From Xanthostigma xanthostigma (taxonomy: Eukaryota > Arthropoda > Insecta > Raphidioptera > Raphidiidae): 64,000 bases of DNA. The notes under the pieces are model-generated. The model searched no databases. It worked only from the letters and a program-made list of their open reading frames with translations, and was not told the DNA's origin. Positions 43,396-54,323 of the stretch are shown here, in pieces. The position numbers and the translations under genes are program-made. Position 1 is the first letter of the stretch. Every line of letters begins with the position of its first letter. Where the stretch lies: positions 74,560,948 through 74,624,947 of the forward strand of contig OY754464.1 of NCBI GenBank assembly GCA_963575645.1. The letters run 5' to 3'.

Positions 43396-43987
43396 AATAT
43401 ATAGTCTGAAAAAAATTGGTCGATAATTTTATTTATTTATATTATTAGTATAGATTTTAAAATTTTATTCGAATTACTTATTTGCTGAATTGAAATATTT
43501 TTTTAAGTATAGTTTTTCTCCCTTACTTGGCTTTTGAAATTTATCATAATTCTTATTACCTAAAATTATCAAAATCTTGATTAATACAGTTTAATATATA
43601 ATTGAGGATAGATAAAACATGGTACTGTAGTACACTACAGATACAAAAAAATCCAAGTTAGCGTGTTTCACGTTTCAAACAAGAAATCTGAGCAATTTTA
43701 AAAACAAAGCGCCTTTAAAAATCGAAGAACAAATTTGAACATTGCACACAACCGCGCTCGAAATATTATGATTCGAATTTACAACGAAATGCCAGAAAAT
43801 CGAGATACAATTTAAAAAATCATTTAATAACATTTTACAAAATTCGAATTCTTATAGTGTTAATTGTCAATTTTTATAAAACTTTCTAAGGTATCGCAAT
43901 TTATTATGTTAAAAAATCTATATAAATAAAAATGTATTGTTCGTCTTTTTAAAATCGAAAATCCCCGAAAATTTTCCACGATTCTTT
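43396..43987. other. No recognisable gene
   Basis: 43385-43455 is the inverse of about 32695-32775. Otherwise AT-rich. Confidence 0.45.
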
Positions 43988-44082
43988 TGAGTTACATTAC
44001 TCCACAGTGACACAGTAAGGTCAATTCATCATTCAGAATGATGAATTGACCTTACTGTGTCAGTGTGGAGTAATGTAACTCA
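43988..44082. repeat. Near-perfect hairpin, 46-bp arms, 3-base loop
   Basis: 'TGAGTTACATTACTCCACAG' onward (43988-44033) pairs with 44037-44082 around the loop CAG, with about one mismatch. The right arm is the 5' part of family F copy 1, including the first 24 bases of its tRNA-like unit, so the left arm is an inverted duplication of the element's own head. Confidence 0.93.
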
Positions 44083-44275
44083 GTCCGCCGCGATAGTGGA
44101 AAGATTCGGGGTTCTTATCCCGATGGTGACATTGTTTGAGAAGTAAAATTTTTCTAATATAGACATGTAACAATGGGTGTTTCAACAATGTAGCAACAGA
44201 AGCTATTCTTTAAAGTTATTAAATAGTAGTACGCACTATACCGTATTAAAATTCACATTTGTTATTAAAAAGGCC
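44037..44275 (+). mobile_element. Family F cloverleaf-bearing repeat, copy 1
   Basis: From 'AATGATGAATTGACC' to 'GTATTAAAATTCACAT'. The tRNA-like unit at 44059-44130 has a 7-bp acceptor stem with wobble pairs in the consensus, a GAGT/ACTC D-stem, a TCCGC/GTGGA anticodon stem with loop CGCGATA, and a TCGGG/CCCGA T-stem. Position 33 is G rather than T. Nearly identical to 44495-44720. Confidence 0.8.
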
Positions 44276-44389
44276 GTTCAACTAAATGAACATGAAAAGT
44301 TTTCGCTGTTATCTTTCCTAATGAAATAGAAATTGTCTTGATTTAGGAATCAGAATAATATAAGAAAACAACTTTCATCGTTGATTCAC

Positions 44390-44720
44390 CCACAGCTCTC
44401 ACTTCTGTGAAGGTTCATATCTGACGTTATCTAAGATAAAAATTAGCTCTCGCATGATGTGAAATATACAGTTACAAATGGCTATATATTAAAATGATGA
44501 ATTGACCTTACTGTGTCACTGTGGAGTAATGTAACTCAGTCCGCCGCGATAGTGGAAAGATTCGGGGTTCGTATCCCGATGGTGACATTGTTTGAGAAGT
44601 AAAATTTTTCTAATATAGACATGTAACAATGGGTGTTTCAACAATGTAGCAACAGAAGCTATTCTTTAAAGTTATTAAATAGTAGTACGCACTATACCGT
44701 ATTAAAATTCACATCAAATA
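44390..44720 (+). mobile_element. Family F cloverleaf-bearing repeat, copy 2 (longer)
   Basis: 44390-44494 matches the upstream part of copy 3 (36918-37035). 44495-44720 repeats copy 1 almost exactly, including tRNA-like unit 44515-44586 starting 'GTCACTGTGGAGTAATGTAA' and ending 'CCCGATGGTGAC'. Copies 1 and 2 are direct repeats about 456 bp apart. Confidence 0.8.
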
Positions 44721-45482
44721 TTTATATTTTATTAGTTCCAGTAATTATTGATTTAAACGAAATTTATTATCTGTACTTACAAAAAGTTTAAATACATAAA
44801 TATATCTAGATACGCACGTCATTGCTGTCGCACAGTCGGGTAACAATTTGACAGTTTTGAAACATTTTCCTGCAAGTGTAATTTCGACCGATGATGTACA
44901 CAGATGGCAGCAGTAGAGTAGTAGAGACTAGAACGGCAAAGCAAATATTATGCAAGGCGCCTATACCGTGAAACATCGCTTCGTGCCTAGGAGACATACC
45001 TACTCACCTGACTGCCTGTTCTACCTGCGTACCTGTATGTAATTAGTAAAGTTAGTTGCTGAAACCAACTACTTAACCGGTTTTACTGCTACATAGCAAT
45101 TGAAGGAGACATGCTGTAGTTTGTCGGGGTTATTAAGTTTCAGAGTTTATTGTGGGCACAAATATTCGTGTATATAGTTAGTACGTATATATATTAATAT
45201 GTGTACATAATCTATACTAATATATAAAGCTAAAGAGTTTGTTTATAATATATTTTACATATAATATGGTATTGTTGTCCGGTGTCTGTATATATATTAA
45301 TGGATTAAAAAATCCACATACTGTGAGAGATGTTTTTTTTAATGAATTATACAGACGTTAGCTCAATTAATTCAAATAAATAAAATCGTAACTTAGTCTG
45401 TAATTGAACAGTTTTAAAGATTCCTAGAGCGAATTTTCAGTTTTCAACACTTTTAACTGTTCATATTTTTTGTATCTATCTT
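44721..45482. other. No recognisable gene
   Basis: 45215-45260 carries 'TAATATATAAAGCTAAAGAG', the start of the RTE-type tail. Rest unique; a 63-codon frame (44806-44997) has no motif. Confidence 0.4.
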
Positions 45483-45900
45483 CTATCTGTACTGAAGGGT
45501 TTGTTTGTTTAGTTGAACGCGCTAATCTCAGGAACTACTGGTTCGAATTGAAAAAAAAGTCGGTTTACGGACGATAGTTTTACGTGATAACGTATTCCGC
45601 TCGAATATCATATTTAATAATACATTACTGTGCTCTCGCTTGCACGCACAGGGTCAGGCGGAACGTTACACTTTTTCGTGCGTGCAGCTCGTGTTTCACG
45701 CTCAGGCGGAACGTTACACTTTTCGGAACGTTACACTTTTAGGAACGTTACACTTTTTCGTGCATGCAGCCGGTGTTTCATCAATTTATAAAACGTTATC
45801 ACGTCAAAAATATTTTTTGTTCAATTCGAACCAGTAGTTCCTGAGATTAGCGCGTTTAACCAAACAAACAAACTCTTCAGCTTTATATATTAGTATAGAT
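45483..45900. mobile_element. Inverted RTE-type tails enclosing a short family B copy
   Basis: 45500-45557 ('GTTTGTTTGTTTAG', 'GCGCTAATCTCAGGAACTAC') is the reverse complement of 45811-45885. Between them lies 45558-45810, a 253-bp family B element that keeps both subterminal repeats and has lost its interior. Confidence 0.75.
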
Positions 45901-46527
45901 ATAATGGGTGTCCCAAAAAGAGTGCCAGATTTTATTTTAAAGAAAAACATTTATTTTTCGAATTAAGCAAACATTTTTATTTCAACATAAAGAAAAATAG
46001 TTCTGATTAAACGTGAAATACAACATCAGGCAAATAGCCATAACGAAACCTCTGCACAGGGTTATTCTTTTGTTGAAATTTTGAATAACGTTTTCACATA
46101 AATGTGGCTGTATTTCACTAATAATGCGCCGAATTTCCTCTTTAAGATGTTCAATTGTTTCAGGCTTATTCGCATACACCTTTTCCTTAACATAGCCCCA
46201 AAGAAAAAAGTCCATCGGCGTTAGATCGCACGATCTTGGTGGCCAATGTTGATCGCCAAATCGAGAAATGACACGACCTGGAAACTTGGTCTGCAGTAAC
46301 ATAGCCGCATTTTCAAAGAAATACAGATTCTCTTACTGTGGCTATATTTTCGAGTGACCGACAAGAACGACGATGAACGATGGTCTTCTGATCCGTCAGC
46401 GTAAATTTCGTCTCAAATTTTGTAATTAAACGCCTCACTGTCGATTCATTTGGCGCACAATTGCGACCGTAAATTTGACGTAATTGGCGAACTGTTTTTG
46501 CAAAACTTTCACCATTTTTGTAATGTG
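45901..46527 (-). pseudogene. Mariner-type transposase gene, catalytic core deleted
   Basis: The N-terminal part on the minus strand (46527-46320) reads 'HYKNGESFAKTVRQLRQIYG' and 'PNESTVRRLITKF', the helix-turn-helix region of one mariner lineage. It breaks after 'ENIATVRESV' and shifts frame into the C-terminal part (46302-45982) with 'LLQTKFPGRVISRFGDQHWP' and 'SCDLTPMDFFLWGYVKEKVY'. The D in CDLTP is the third catalytic residue; the first two and about 150 residues between are missing. The 3' end 'GGGTGTCCCAAAAAGAGTGC' at 45907 looks like the terminal repeat. The 5' end is cut by family B. Confidence 0.88.
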
Positions 46528-47115
46528 TTTTGACGTGATAACGTCTTATAAATTGATGAATCACCAATCTTATAAATTGATAAAACACCGGCTGCATGCA
46601 CGAAAAAGTGTAACGTTCCTAACGTTCGTAACGTTCCGCCTGACCCTGTGCGTGCTTTTCTGGAAAACGGCCCTAACGATTTGGATGAAATTTACTGAAA
46701 AGGGATTTTGGGGGGCAAAAAATCGTTTTAGCTAGGTCTCATCTCTCGAAAAAATCGTTTTCTTACAAATTTTATCATTATAAAAATCAATTTTTTGACG
46801 TATGAAAATACTTAAATATTGTAAGTAGGTTTTGGAATTTTATATAAACAGTGAAACAATTGTTTTATAAATATTATGACAGCTAATCTTTAAGACTTAA
46901 AGTAAATACGAAAGAAATACAGTTTAAAAAAACAATTATATTATATGGTGAGTAATTTAAATAAATAAAATTAACCTAAATTTGAAGCGAAAGATGCAAT
47001 ATCATAGATTCGAATTATTATAATTATTATATAAATTTAGGTTATGTATTACGGAATACGTTATCACGTAAAACTATCGTCCGTAAACCGACTTTACAGA
47101 CAACCAATTTTTTTT
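46528..47115 (-). mobile_element. Family B variant with a replaced interior, copy 5
   Basis: 46528-46658 and 47037-47115 are the two ends of family B in the correct order. The interior (46659-47036) has no similarity to other copies; it includes a stretch ('ACGGCCCTAACGATTTGGAT') resembling a non-LTR tail. It abuts the mariner gene remnant and supplies the first ~25 codons of its apparent open frame. Confidence 0.7.
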
Positions 47116-47372
47116 AATAATAATTAAACTTTGTTCGTTTGAATACTTCTCCATACTCTTAAATCGCGTAGTCTGTAGGTACGTGACAACTGTCAAAAAA
47201 AATCACCGTACAACTCGTATTAACAAAATGGCGGCAAATTTAAATCCGACGCTCTTGTTGGGACGTCGTGATATTATCTAGCCTCTATCATTTACTGTAA
47301 GTGTACAAATTTCCAGCTTTCAAGGTCAACGGGGGTCTTTTCGAAGGTCTGAAAAAGCAGTATGAAGATATT
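47116..47372. other. No recognisable feature
   Basis: Unique within the window. Confidence 0.4.
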
Positions 47373-47831
47373 TTTTAACCGAAGAAAAATAAAAACAGAG
47401 AGGTTCTCAAGTCGACGCGTATATTTTTTTTAACATAACTTTTTACAGAGTAGTCCGATTTTGATAATTCTTTTTTTATTGGAAAGGGTATACCCCGAAG
47501 TTAGTCCCATATAAATTTGTAAAAAAAAATTCAACCCTAAGGGTAGGAAAACGGGATTATTGATTGTTCACTCACAGATTGTAATGTATGACCACGCATA
47601 ACTTTTTACAGAGTAGTCCGATTTTGATAATTCTTTTTTTATTGGATAGGGTACACCTCGAAGTTGGTCTCATATAAATTTGGAAAAAAAATTCTTACCC
47701 TAAGGGTGGGAAAATAGGGATGATTTATTGTTCACTCACAGATTTTAATGCTGAGTTAAGTATTACAATTTATTATAAAAATAATAGTTGAAGTAGGGTT
47801 ATATAGCCACAAAAAATTATAAAATAAAAAC
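47373..47831 (+). repeat. Repeat O, copy 3 (single unit)
   Basis: From 'TTAACCGAAGAAAAATAAAA' to 'TATAAAATAAAAACTTTTTG', about 460 bp, matching each unit of 23259-24205 with more differences than those units show between themselves. Confidence 0.9.
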
Positions 47832-48299
47832 TTTTTGACAAAAAAATTAAACCGACGAAAAAACTGAAAAGCAAAAAATAATAAATCTTTTTATTTAACT
47901 AAGTTCTATCTAAGTAGTTGAACGTATGTCAGTAATTTTGAGTCGGCGTCAACAATCCTTCGACGGAAATCTCCGAGCGTTCACGAAGTTAATGTCAAGG
48001 ACAAAGAAACCCGAACGGACACACACTGAGGGCACACGTCGTTGCGAGTGGTCGTGTGGAGAGCGCATGTTTGGAATATTAATGTTTATCGCTTGAGTTT
48101 TCACGTAGCTTTGTTAATTTGATTTGGTTATTTCTTTTAGTGATCTTTGTTCATTGATTGTTTGACGCCGACTCAAAATTACTTAGATATACTAGACTGT
48201 CATATACGTTCAACTACTTAGATAGAACTTGGTTAAATAAAAAGATTTATTATTTTTTGCTTTTCAGTTTTTTCGGCGGTTTAATTTTTTTGTTAAAAA
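47832..48299. mobile_element. Foldback element P, copy 2, core in opposite orientation
   Basis: Same arms as 24203-24686 ('AAAAAATTAAACCGACGAAA' start). The left arm lacks about 20 bases ('ATAGTCTAGTATATCTAAG'). The core reads in reverse relative to copy 1 while repeat O on its left is in the same orientation. Confidence 0.88.
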
Positions 48300-48300
48300 A

Positions 48301-48986
48301 AATGGTTGTCTGTAAAGTCGGTTTACGGACGATAGTTTTACGTGATAACGTATTCCGTAATACATAACCTAAACCTCCCAAAATTTGGTTTCAATTTGCT
48401 TATCCTTGGTGTCGGAATGATAAGAAATGTCAAAAGTGACGTTTGCAACTTACAAAGTATTATGTTCTAATAATAATTAGTTATTCCGATACTTAACTTA
48501 GCAGGCTTTGCATTTCACAATATACTAATGTCAAAAAATTGAATTAAACATTAGAAATGCAGCTGTTTTCATGTTAAGACAAGACATACGTTTGCTTCTA
48601 ATTTCCATGTACGGCAAACAAAGACAACCGACCGCGTCGCGTCATGCATTACACAACATTGCATTTATACAGCTATTTTTCTATATAAATTTGTATAAAA
48701 TATTTTTCTATATAAATTTGTATAAAAAAACTGTTTAGGCAAATTCTGTTATACGAAATCTATGTAAAATGTTCTCCTCTTTCGTTTAAGACTGGTTTCA
48801 AACCGATCTGATTTAAATTGAGCGAGAAATTAGCAAAAAGCACGCACAGGGTCAGGTGGAACGTTACGCGTTAGGAACGTTTCGCGTTAGGAACGTTACG
48901 TTACACTTTTTCGAACATGCAGCCGGTGTTTTATCAATTTATAATATTGGTGATTCATCAATTTATAAGACGTTATCACGTCAAAA
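48301..48986 (+). mobile_element. Family B element, copy 6
   Basis: Directly follows P copy 2. Matches copy 1, with a short tandem duplication ('TATTTTTCTATATAAATTTG') near 48674-48722. Confidence 0.87.
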
Positions 48987-49786
48987 GTATTTTGTCTTTT
49001 AGAGTGGAATATCCACATTAATAGTGCCATGCACGATACGATAGTAATAATGTTTGCGCAAACTCTTTAGATAAACTGTGTATGTATAAATATTTAAAAC
49101 TGGTAAGCTGTTCAAGGGATACATATTTCATTCCAGACGTTTTATTACCACTTTGATATACAAAATATGCATTAAAATTTATTCAGAACCGTTGCAAACT
49201 GACTTAATGTCTTGTAACAGCAATAACTCTACAAATTTCATAAAATTATATTATCATACATTGCTACAAAAATCAGTAATAAAAGTACCTGTTATAAATC
49301 ACCGTCATACAGTAATTGAATTGGAGGATGAATAACAAAGTACATTATTTTAACACCTTCGTTCTGTTCTCCGTACCTATGTACACGAGAATAGATAGAG
49401 AAAAATCCCGACACATGAGCGAATTTAAATATACAAAAGAAATACCAAGCAGGGTTGCACTGAACCTTGACTGAAATTGAAAGCGAAGACGCGAATTTCA
49501 TCGAGACAAGGGCTTATAAGCCCCAGGCCCCAAAAGTATTTAAGGGCCTTTAAGAAAATTAATAAGGTCATGAACTTATGATTTAGATATTGGTAATATT
49601 TTTATAACGTGTCTTTCTCTTCTTTTTTTTTAACATGTATTCATTTTCTGTAATTTGTAATTTCCCTGTTATTGGAGCTATATCTGTTGGGTAATAAATA
49701 TTTATTATTATTATTATAATTGAATAAAATCATAAATTTTTAATATATTTTCTTTGAAAGATACGGTGAGGAGTTTTGGAATCTAT
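48987..49786. other. No recognisable gene
   Basis: Unique within the window; (TTA)n near 49700. Frames of 60-69 codons (49153-49335, 49292-49501) have no motif. Confidence 0.4.
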
Positions 49787-49975
49787 ATCTATACTAACTT
49801 ATAAAACTGGAGAGTTTGTTTGTTTGTTTGAACGCGCTAATCTCAGGAGCTACTGGTTCAAATTGAAAAAAATGTTTTTTGTTAAATAGCCCATTTATTG
49901 AGGAAGGCTTTTGGCTATATAAAATCACGCTACGACCATTAGGAGCGGAGCATTAATGAAAAATGTTGCAAAATG
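49787..49975 (+). mobile_element. RTE-type/SINE tail
   Basis: 'GTTTGTTTGTTTGAACGCGC' followed by 'TAATCTCAGGAGCTACTGGT' and the 'CCTCGATAAATGGGC'-like block in reverse. Same family as 42955-43395 and 45483-45900. Confidence 0.72.
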
Positions 49976-49985
49976 TATCTCAAAA

Positions 49986-50414
49986 ATAAGCTTCTATTCA
50001 GGTAAAATACACTAACTAATTATACTCATATTAGCGTTGTGAGTACACAACGACAGATGGCTCAATCAGTAGGGCATGCGACTGTCAATATCAGGGTCGT
50101 GGGTTCAAGCCCCACGTTGGGCGAATATATTTTTATTTTTCTTTTATTTTCTATATTTATTTTCTACATTGCTTCTTCTAAGGCTTACATTCAAATTTCT
50201 TTTAATTTTATTTAATTAATTTAAAAAAATTATTAGTTAAAAAAAGTATAAATACTGCTTTTTATCGACAAAAACTTTTGAACGGTAACTCCGATCATCA
50301 TGAAATTTGGACACAACATTCATCTGGGTAAACTAAGATAAATGTGTGTACTCATGTTCCTCCCTTCCCCATTCGTTCTTTTACACCCGGGTGAAACCGG
50401 ATGGGACCGCTAGT
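49986..50414 (+). mobile_element. tRNA-Lys-headed SINE-like element, copy 3
   Basis: Plus strand. The tRNA-like segment 50050-50124 reads 'GCTCAATCAGTAGGGC' and 'GGGTTCAAGCCCC', loop CTGTCAA as in copy 1. The 60-bp upstream part ('AAGCTTCTATTCAGGT', 'ACTCATATTAGCGTTG') is shared with copy 1. The tail ends 'GGGACCGCTAGT'. Confidence 0.82.
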
Positions 50415-50468
50415 AACTTATACATGTTGAATGTGTGGAGAAGACCAATTCCAAAAATATAAAAAATA

Positions 50469-50757
50469 TGTTAAAACACTTTTTATTTAATGAGCAGCTT
50501 TCGTAAAATACATCTTCAGATTAAAATCTGTCTACAATCAAAATTACTAACCAACTGACTGACTTGCCGACCACTCCGCTCGCATTTTATAGCTTCGTCC
50601 CCCGCCTGTCAATGTTCTAGAAACATCTCAACCTTTCTTGACATGCATTGCCTTCTCCAGGCAATTCTAAGAAAATCGGGTTTTTACCTGCTTTCCATTG
50701 TCGTGGTCTGGAACATTCTATGGAACACATTATCGTCCCAACAGGGAGCACGCAACA
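50469..50757 (-). mobile_element. Solo LTR, family N, copy 2
   Basis: Minus strand: starts TGTTGCGTGCTCCCTG (50757), contains 'CTATAAAATGCGAGCGGAG' and 'ATTAAATAAAAAGTG', and ends TTTTAACA (50469). TG...CA termini with promoter and polyadenylation-like signals support an LTR of about 289 bp; there is no internal region nearby. Flanks share only ATA. Confidence 0.75.
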
Positions 50758-51309
50758 ATACATACATAGAGGTGAAGCTAATATAAAGCGTGTAAAAAAT
50801 AAATAGTTTTGAGATGAAAACGTCTATTCGCTCGTTATAAAAAAATCTCTTCTTTAATTTTGTATCAATTGTTATCGGAATATTCGGTGCATCCCTAGAA
50901 AAAAAAAACAGAAAGGAAATCTGTATATAGAACAATCTGAAATCAGTACCATTTGAAAAGATTTACGGCGAGTAAGTTTTATTGATATTCTGTTTACCAT
51001 TTGTTGTCGCTTATTCTTCTTCTTCGAAACCTTTCTCATTCAACTAAATTTACTCAGGTAAACACAGTACACTCAGATAATGGAAATACTGTCACGTACT
51101 GTTATTTCGTTTTCTATCAATTTGTTATTAACTCCTAAATCAAACCGAACTCGATTCTGTAAAATTAAATGAAATATTTTACGTACTTCAGTAGAACGGG
51201 ATGTAAGGCAGAAGAATAATAATATTTATTTGTTAAACTCTTTAAGGCAGACATTTCAACAATAAATTGTCTTTTATAAAGCGACCTTAAAATTTAACAA
51301 ATAGTCTTT
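50758..51309. other. No recognisable feature
   Basis: 50758-50785 resembles 16346-16375. Otherwise unique within the window. Confidence 0.45.
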
Positions 51310-51317
51310 GTCTGTAC

Positions 51318-51838
51318 TAGTGATGTGCCGGATCGTTAAAAATGCATATCCGCGGATACGGATCTGAATACGGATATTTGGTTTCAAGATCCGCGGATAC
51401 GGATACGGATCTTAACTTTCTTAGAGTGCGCGGCGGTAAATATTGCACATCGACCTTTGGAAAGAGACTATCTGTTATAGGAAAAAGTTATTGACCTCTC
51501 TAAGAGTTAACTCTCATAACAGATTGTCTGTTTCCAAATATCGTTGTACAATATCTCATTATAAAGATAGTTTTTTAGTACGTTTGAGTTATGTACTATT
51601 GGTATGGTACTCACTACGATAAATGTTTGCAATATAAAGGTGCCAAATACGATTTTAAAAAATAAAAAATAATCTGAATGGAATTTAGCAGTTTTTCATT
51701 ATTACCTAATCACCTATATATATAAAATTTCATCTCTGAATTGAAAATTAATAAGGTAAAAGATCCGCCAAAAAACTAACGGAAACGGATACGGATCTTT
51801 CTTCTCCCTCGGATATCCGCGGATACGGCACATCACTA
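51318..51838. mobile_element. hAT-type MITE U, copy 1, with 8-bp target duplication
   Basis: Terminal inverted repeats TAGTGATGTGCCG and CGGCACATCACTA. GTCTGTAC lies at 51310-51317 and 51839-51846. The 521-bp element has CGGATAC-rich subterminal repeats, an internal inverted pair ('ACTATCTGTTAT' / 'ATAACAGATTGT') and no coding sequence. Confidence 0.96.
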
Positions 51839-51846
51839 GTCTGTAC

Positions 51847-52007
51847 TATTATACAAAAAGATAAAATTTGTTTATTTGTAGGGGATAAGCTCTGGAACCA
51901 CTAAACCGATTTTAAAAATTAATTCGCTAATAAAAAGCTATATACAGTGTGTTCACCGAAAGTGGTAACAGTGAATAATTCGTGCACCCTATTAGATAGG
52001 TATAAAT
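51847..52007. repeat. Short repeat 'CAGTGTGTTCACCG', copy 2, and flank
   Basis: 51942-51981 matches 40293-40332. It ends 27 bp before family C copy 6. Confidence 0.65.
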
Positions 52008-52667
52008 AAAATTCGAGCCAATTGGGCGACGGGACTATTCCAACTTCAAAAATGTTGACATTTGATTATAATAAAGAAAATAAAATTTCTGATATCGCGT
52101 GAGGTGACGCGGGTAATGGCTAGTATTCAATATGATATTAACTATTCGTTGCCATGGTTAACCTATATAATCTGTTCCACGTCATGTAAAAATTAATCAA
52201 AGCATGCCTAACTAGTTTCTTTCTGACAGATCCATAAAACAAAAGAGCGGCTTATTTTTTTTATTTTCAAAATAGTTTCGAAACTATAAAGTTTAGAAAA
52301 ACATTTTTTAACAAAACTTTCTTAATAAAATAAATAGAATAATAAGCCGTTATGAAAAGTATACCATTATTATATAAAAAACACCGTTTTAGCATATATC
52401 TCTTCTGCGCATGCGCCGATTTTCTCCAAAAACAATAGGGCTCTTCATATTTGCATACTAAACATCCTCCCAAAATTTGGTTACAATCCGCTCATCCGTT
52501 TGACCTCTATCGTGTTCACAGACTAACAGACGCACAGAGTTTTTTCAAAAATATGTTTTTTGGATTGGGGGACCTCAAAACGGAAAGATACAGTAAAATT
52601 TTTGAAAAGTGATTTTTGACCTAAACTACTTAGTACCATTCCCCACTTGTGGGTTGGTATGGTAAAA
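52008..52667 (+). mobile_element. Family C element, copy 6 (complete)
   Basis: 'ATTCGAGCCAATTGGGCGAC' start and 'TGTGGGTTGGTATGGTAAAA' end, 660 bp, collinear with copy 1. Confidence 0.88.
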
Positions 52668-52886
52668 GTTTCAATAGTTTTTTGTTCAACTCGAGATTTG
52701 TTATCGAAAACTGCTGAGGTATATTTTTTTGTACTTCAAACTCCTCCAGAAGTGGTTAAAGTCGATAGAATTTGGCGCTGCAACGCCAGGTTTTTTTATT
52801 ATTAGTAAATTCAATTTTTACTAAACTATTTATGTCGTAACTTCACGGAGAAACATACTACGCCACTGGTCTTCAGCTGCATAATA
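52668..52886. other. No recognisable feature
   Basis: Unique within the window. Confidence 0.4.
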
Positions 52887-53145
52887 TACAGCGAAACTTG
52901 GTTAATTGGGATCTCAAGGGACCAAGACATATTATGTACCAATTATTGTAGGTTTCCAATAATCCAGTTTTTCAATTAAGCAGGTTTAAAATTATAGTTG
53001 TCTCATTTACAGAGGCCCCCGCTTACAGAGAAAGACGACGCGAAATGTATGTAAACAAACATGTCAACACGTGTTAAAACCTGATTAATTTGTCTCACTT
53101 ATACAGGTAATTGAGCTACAGAGTCTCAATTATAGAGGTAAATAT

Positions 53146-54323
53146 AAATAAAAAATCGCAGGATTGTGGAAAAATATTAGATTTATTAATTGTACGACGT
53201 TTCGTCTATAAATTTAGACTTTTTCAAGTACAAATTGAAAATTATTAAAACAATAATTGTGAAAATAAACATTAATTACTAACCATAGCAATTAACAAAA
53301 GTTAAGGTACATAAGACAAAAACATGGCAACAAGTAATGTATAAATTTTTTAAAACAATAACAAAATTAATTAAAAATTCGAAAGTTAGTTCAATTTCAT
53401 AATATAGTTGTACTGACCACTTAAATTTTGAGTGTCTGTTCTATAATTAATAGAATTGTTTTTTCTAATAAAACACATTTCACTGATATTACGTTTCTTC
53501 CAATTTGACTCTTTATCTAGTATTTGAACTTCGTTAAATAGAAATTTATGTCCAGTGTCGAAATGATGAGATGACAACGCGGTCTTATTATCACTTAATA
53601 AATTTATGTTTCTACAGTCCATTCTGTGTTGGTAAATTCTATGTTTCAGTAACTGTCTTGTTTGCCCCACATAACACTTACTACATTCACAAGGTATTTT
53701 TATAAATTATATTAGATTGATGTAAAATAGGTGTTTTATCTTTAAGACTTGTGAATAACCTGTCTAATTTATTTAAGTTATAAAACACCAACTTGATATT
53801 TGTGTTAGAAAATAGTCTGTTGATCTTGTAGGATAAATTCTTGACGAATGGAAATCTAACATACATCTTGGTAGAGTTAGTTCTTTCAGCTACAGTATCC
53901 AACGTGTTATTTGGGTGATTTTGGTCCTCTATAAACTTATTGATGCATTGATGTATAAAATTGACAGGGTAATTATTAGCTTTTAAGATATTTTCAACTT
54001 TCTTAAAATTGTCATTATGGTAGTCTTGGTGACTTAATTTTGTTACCCTGTGTAACAAGCTTTTTATAACACTAATTTTCTGCTGTACTGAATGGTTTGA
54101 GCGATAATTCAGAAGCCTGCCTGAATGCGATGGTTTCATTTACCAATTCGTTCTTAATTCTCCTGAAGCTGAACGTGTTACTAATGTGTCTAAAAATGGT
54201 ATTGATTTATCAACTTCCTTCTCCATAGTGAATTGGATCTTCTCATTAAATAAATCTAATATTTGTCCACAATCCTGCGATTTTTTATTTATAATTATCT
54301 CGATGGACACGATATCTAATATA
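53146..54323 (-). pseudogene. 5'-truncated Penelope-like retroelement with GIY-YIG region
   Basis: On the minus strand, coding remnants run from about 54260 ('EKIQFTMEKEVDKSIPFLDT'), through a nonsense codon after 'GELRTNW', into a 150-residue frame (54139-53687) starting 'MKPSHSGRLLNYRSNH', the post-catalytic part of a Penelope-type reverse transcriptase. A one-base A-run frameshift near 53700 leads into the C-terminal frame (53670-53386) with 'YVGQTRQLLKHRIYQHR' and 'HHFDTGH', the GIY-YIG endonuclease region. TATAGAGGTAAATAT is duplicated at 53131-53145 and 54324-54338. The catalytic reverse transcriptase core is missing. Confidence 0.9.
53188..53232 (-). ncRNA. Degenerate hammerhead-ribozyme-like motif of the Penelope element
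   Basis: Minus strand: a closing TGTAC/GTACA pair, 'CTTGAAAAAG' where CTGATGAG would be expected, a stem-II hairpin GTCTA/TAGAC, then the conserved GAAAC and GTC. Penelope elements commonly carry hammerhead motifs in their terminal repeats. The CTGATGA core is absent here and in the 61167-61210 copy, so cleavage activity is unlikely. Confidence 0.45.
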
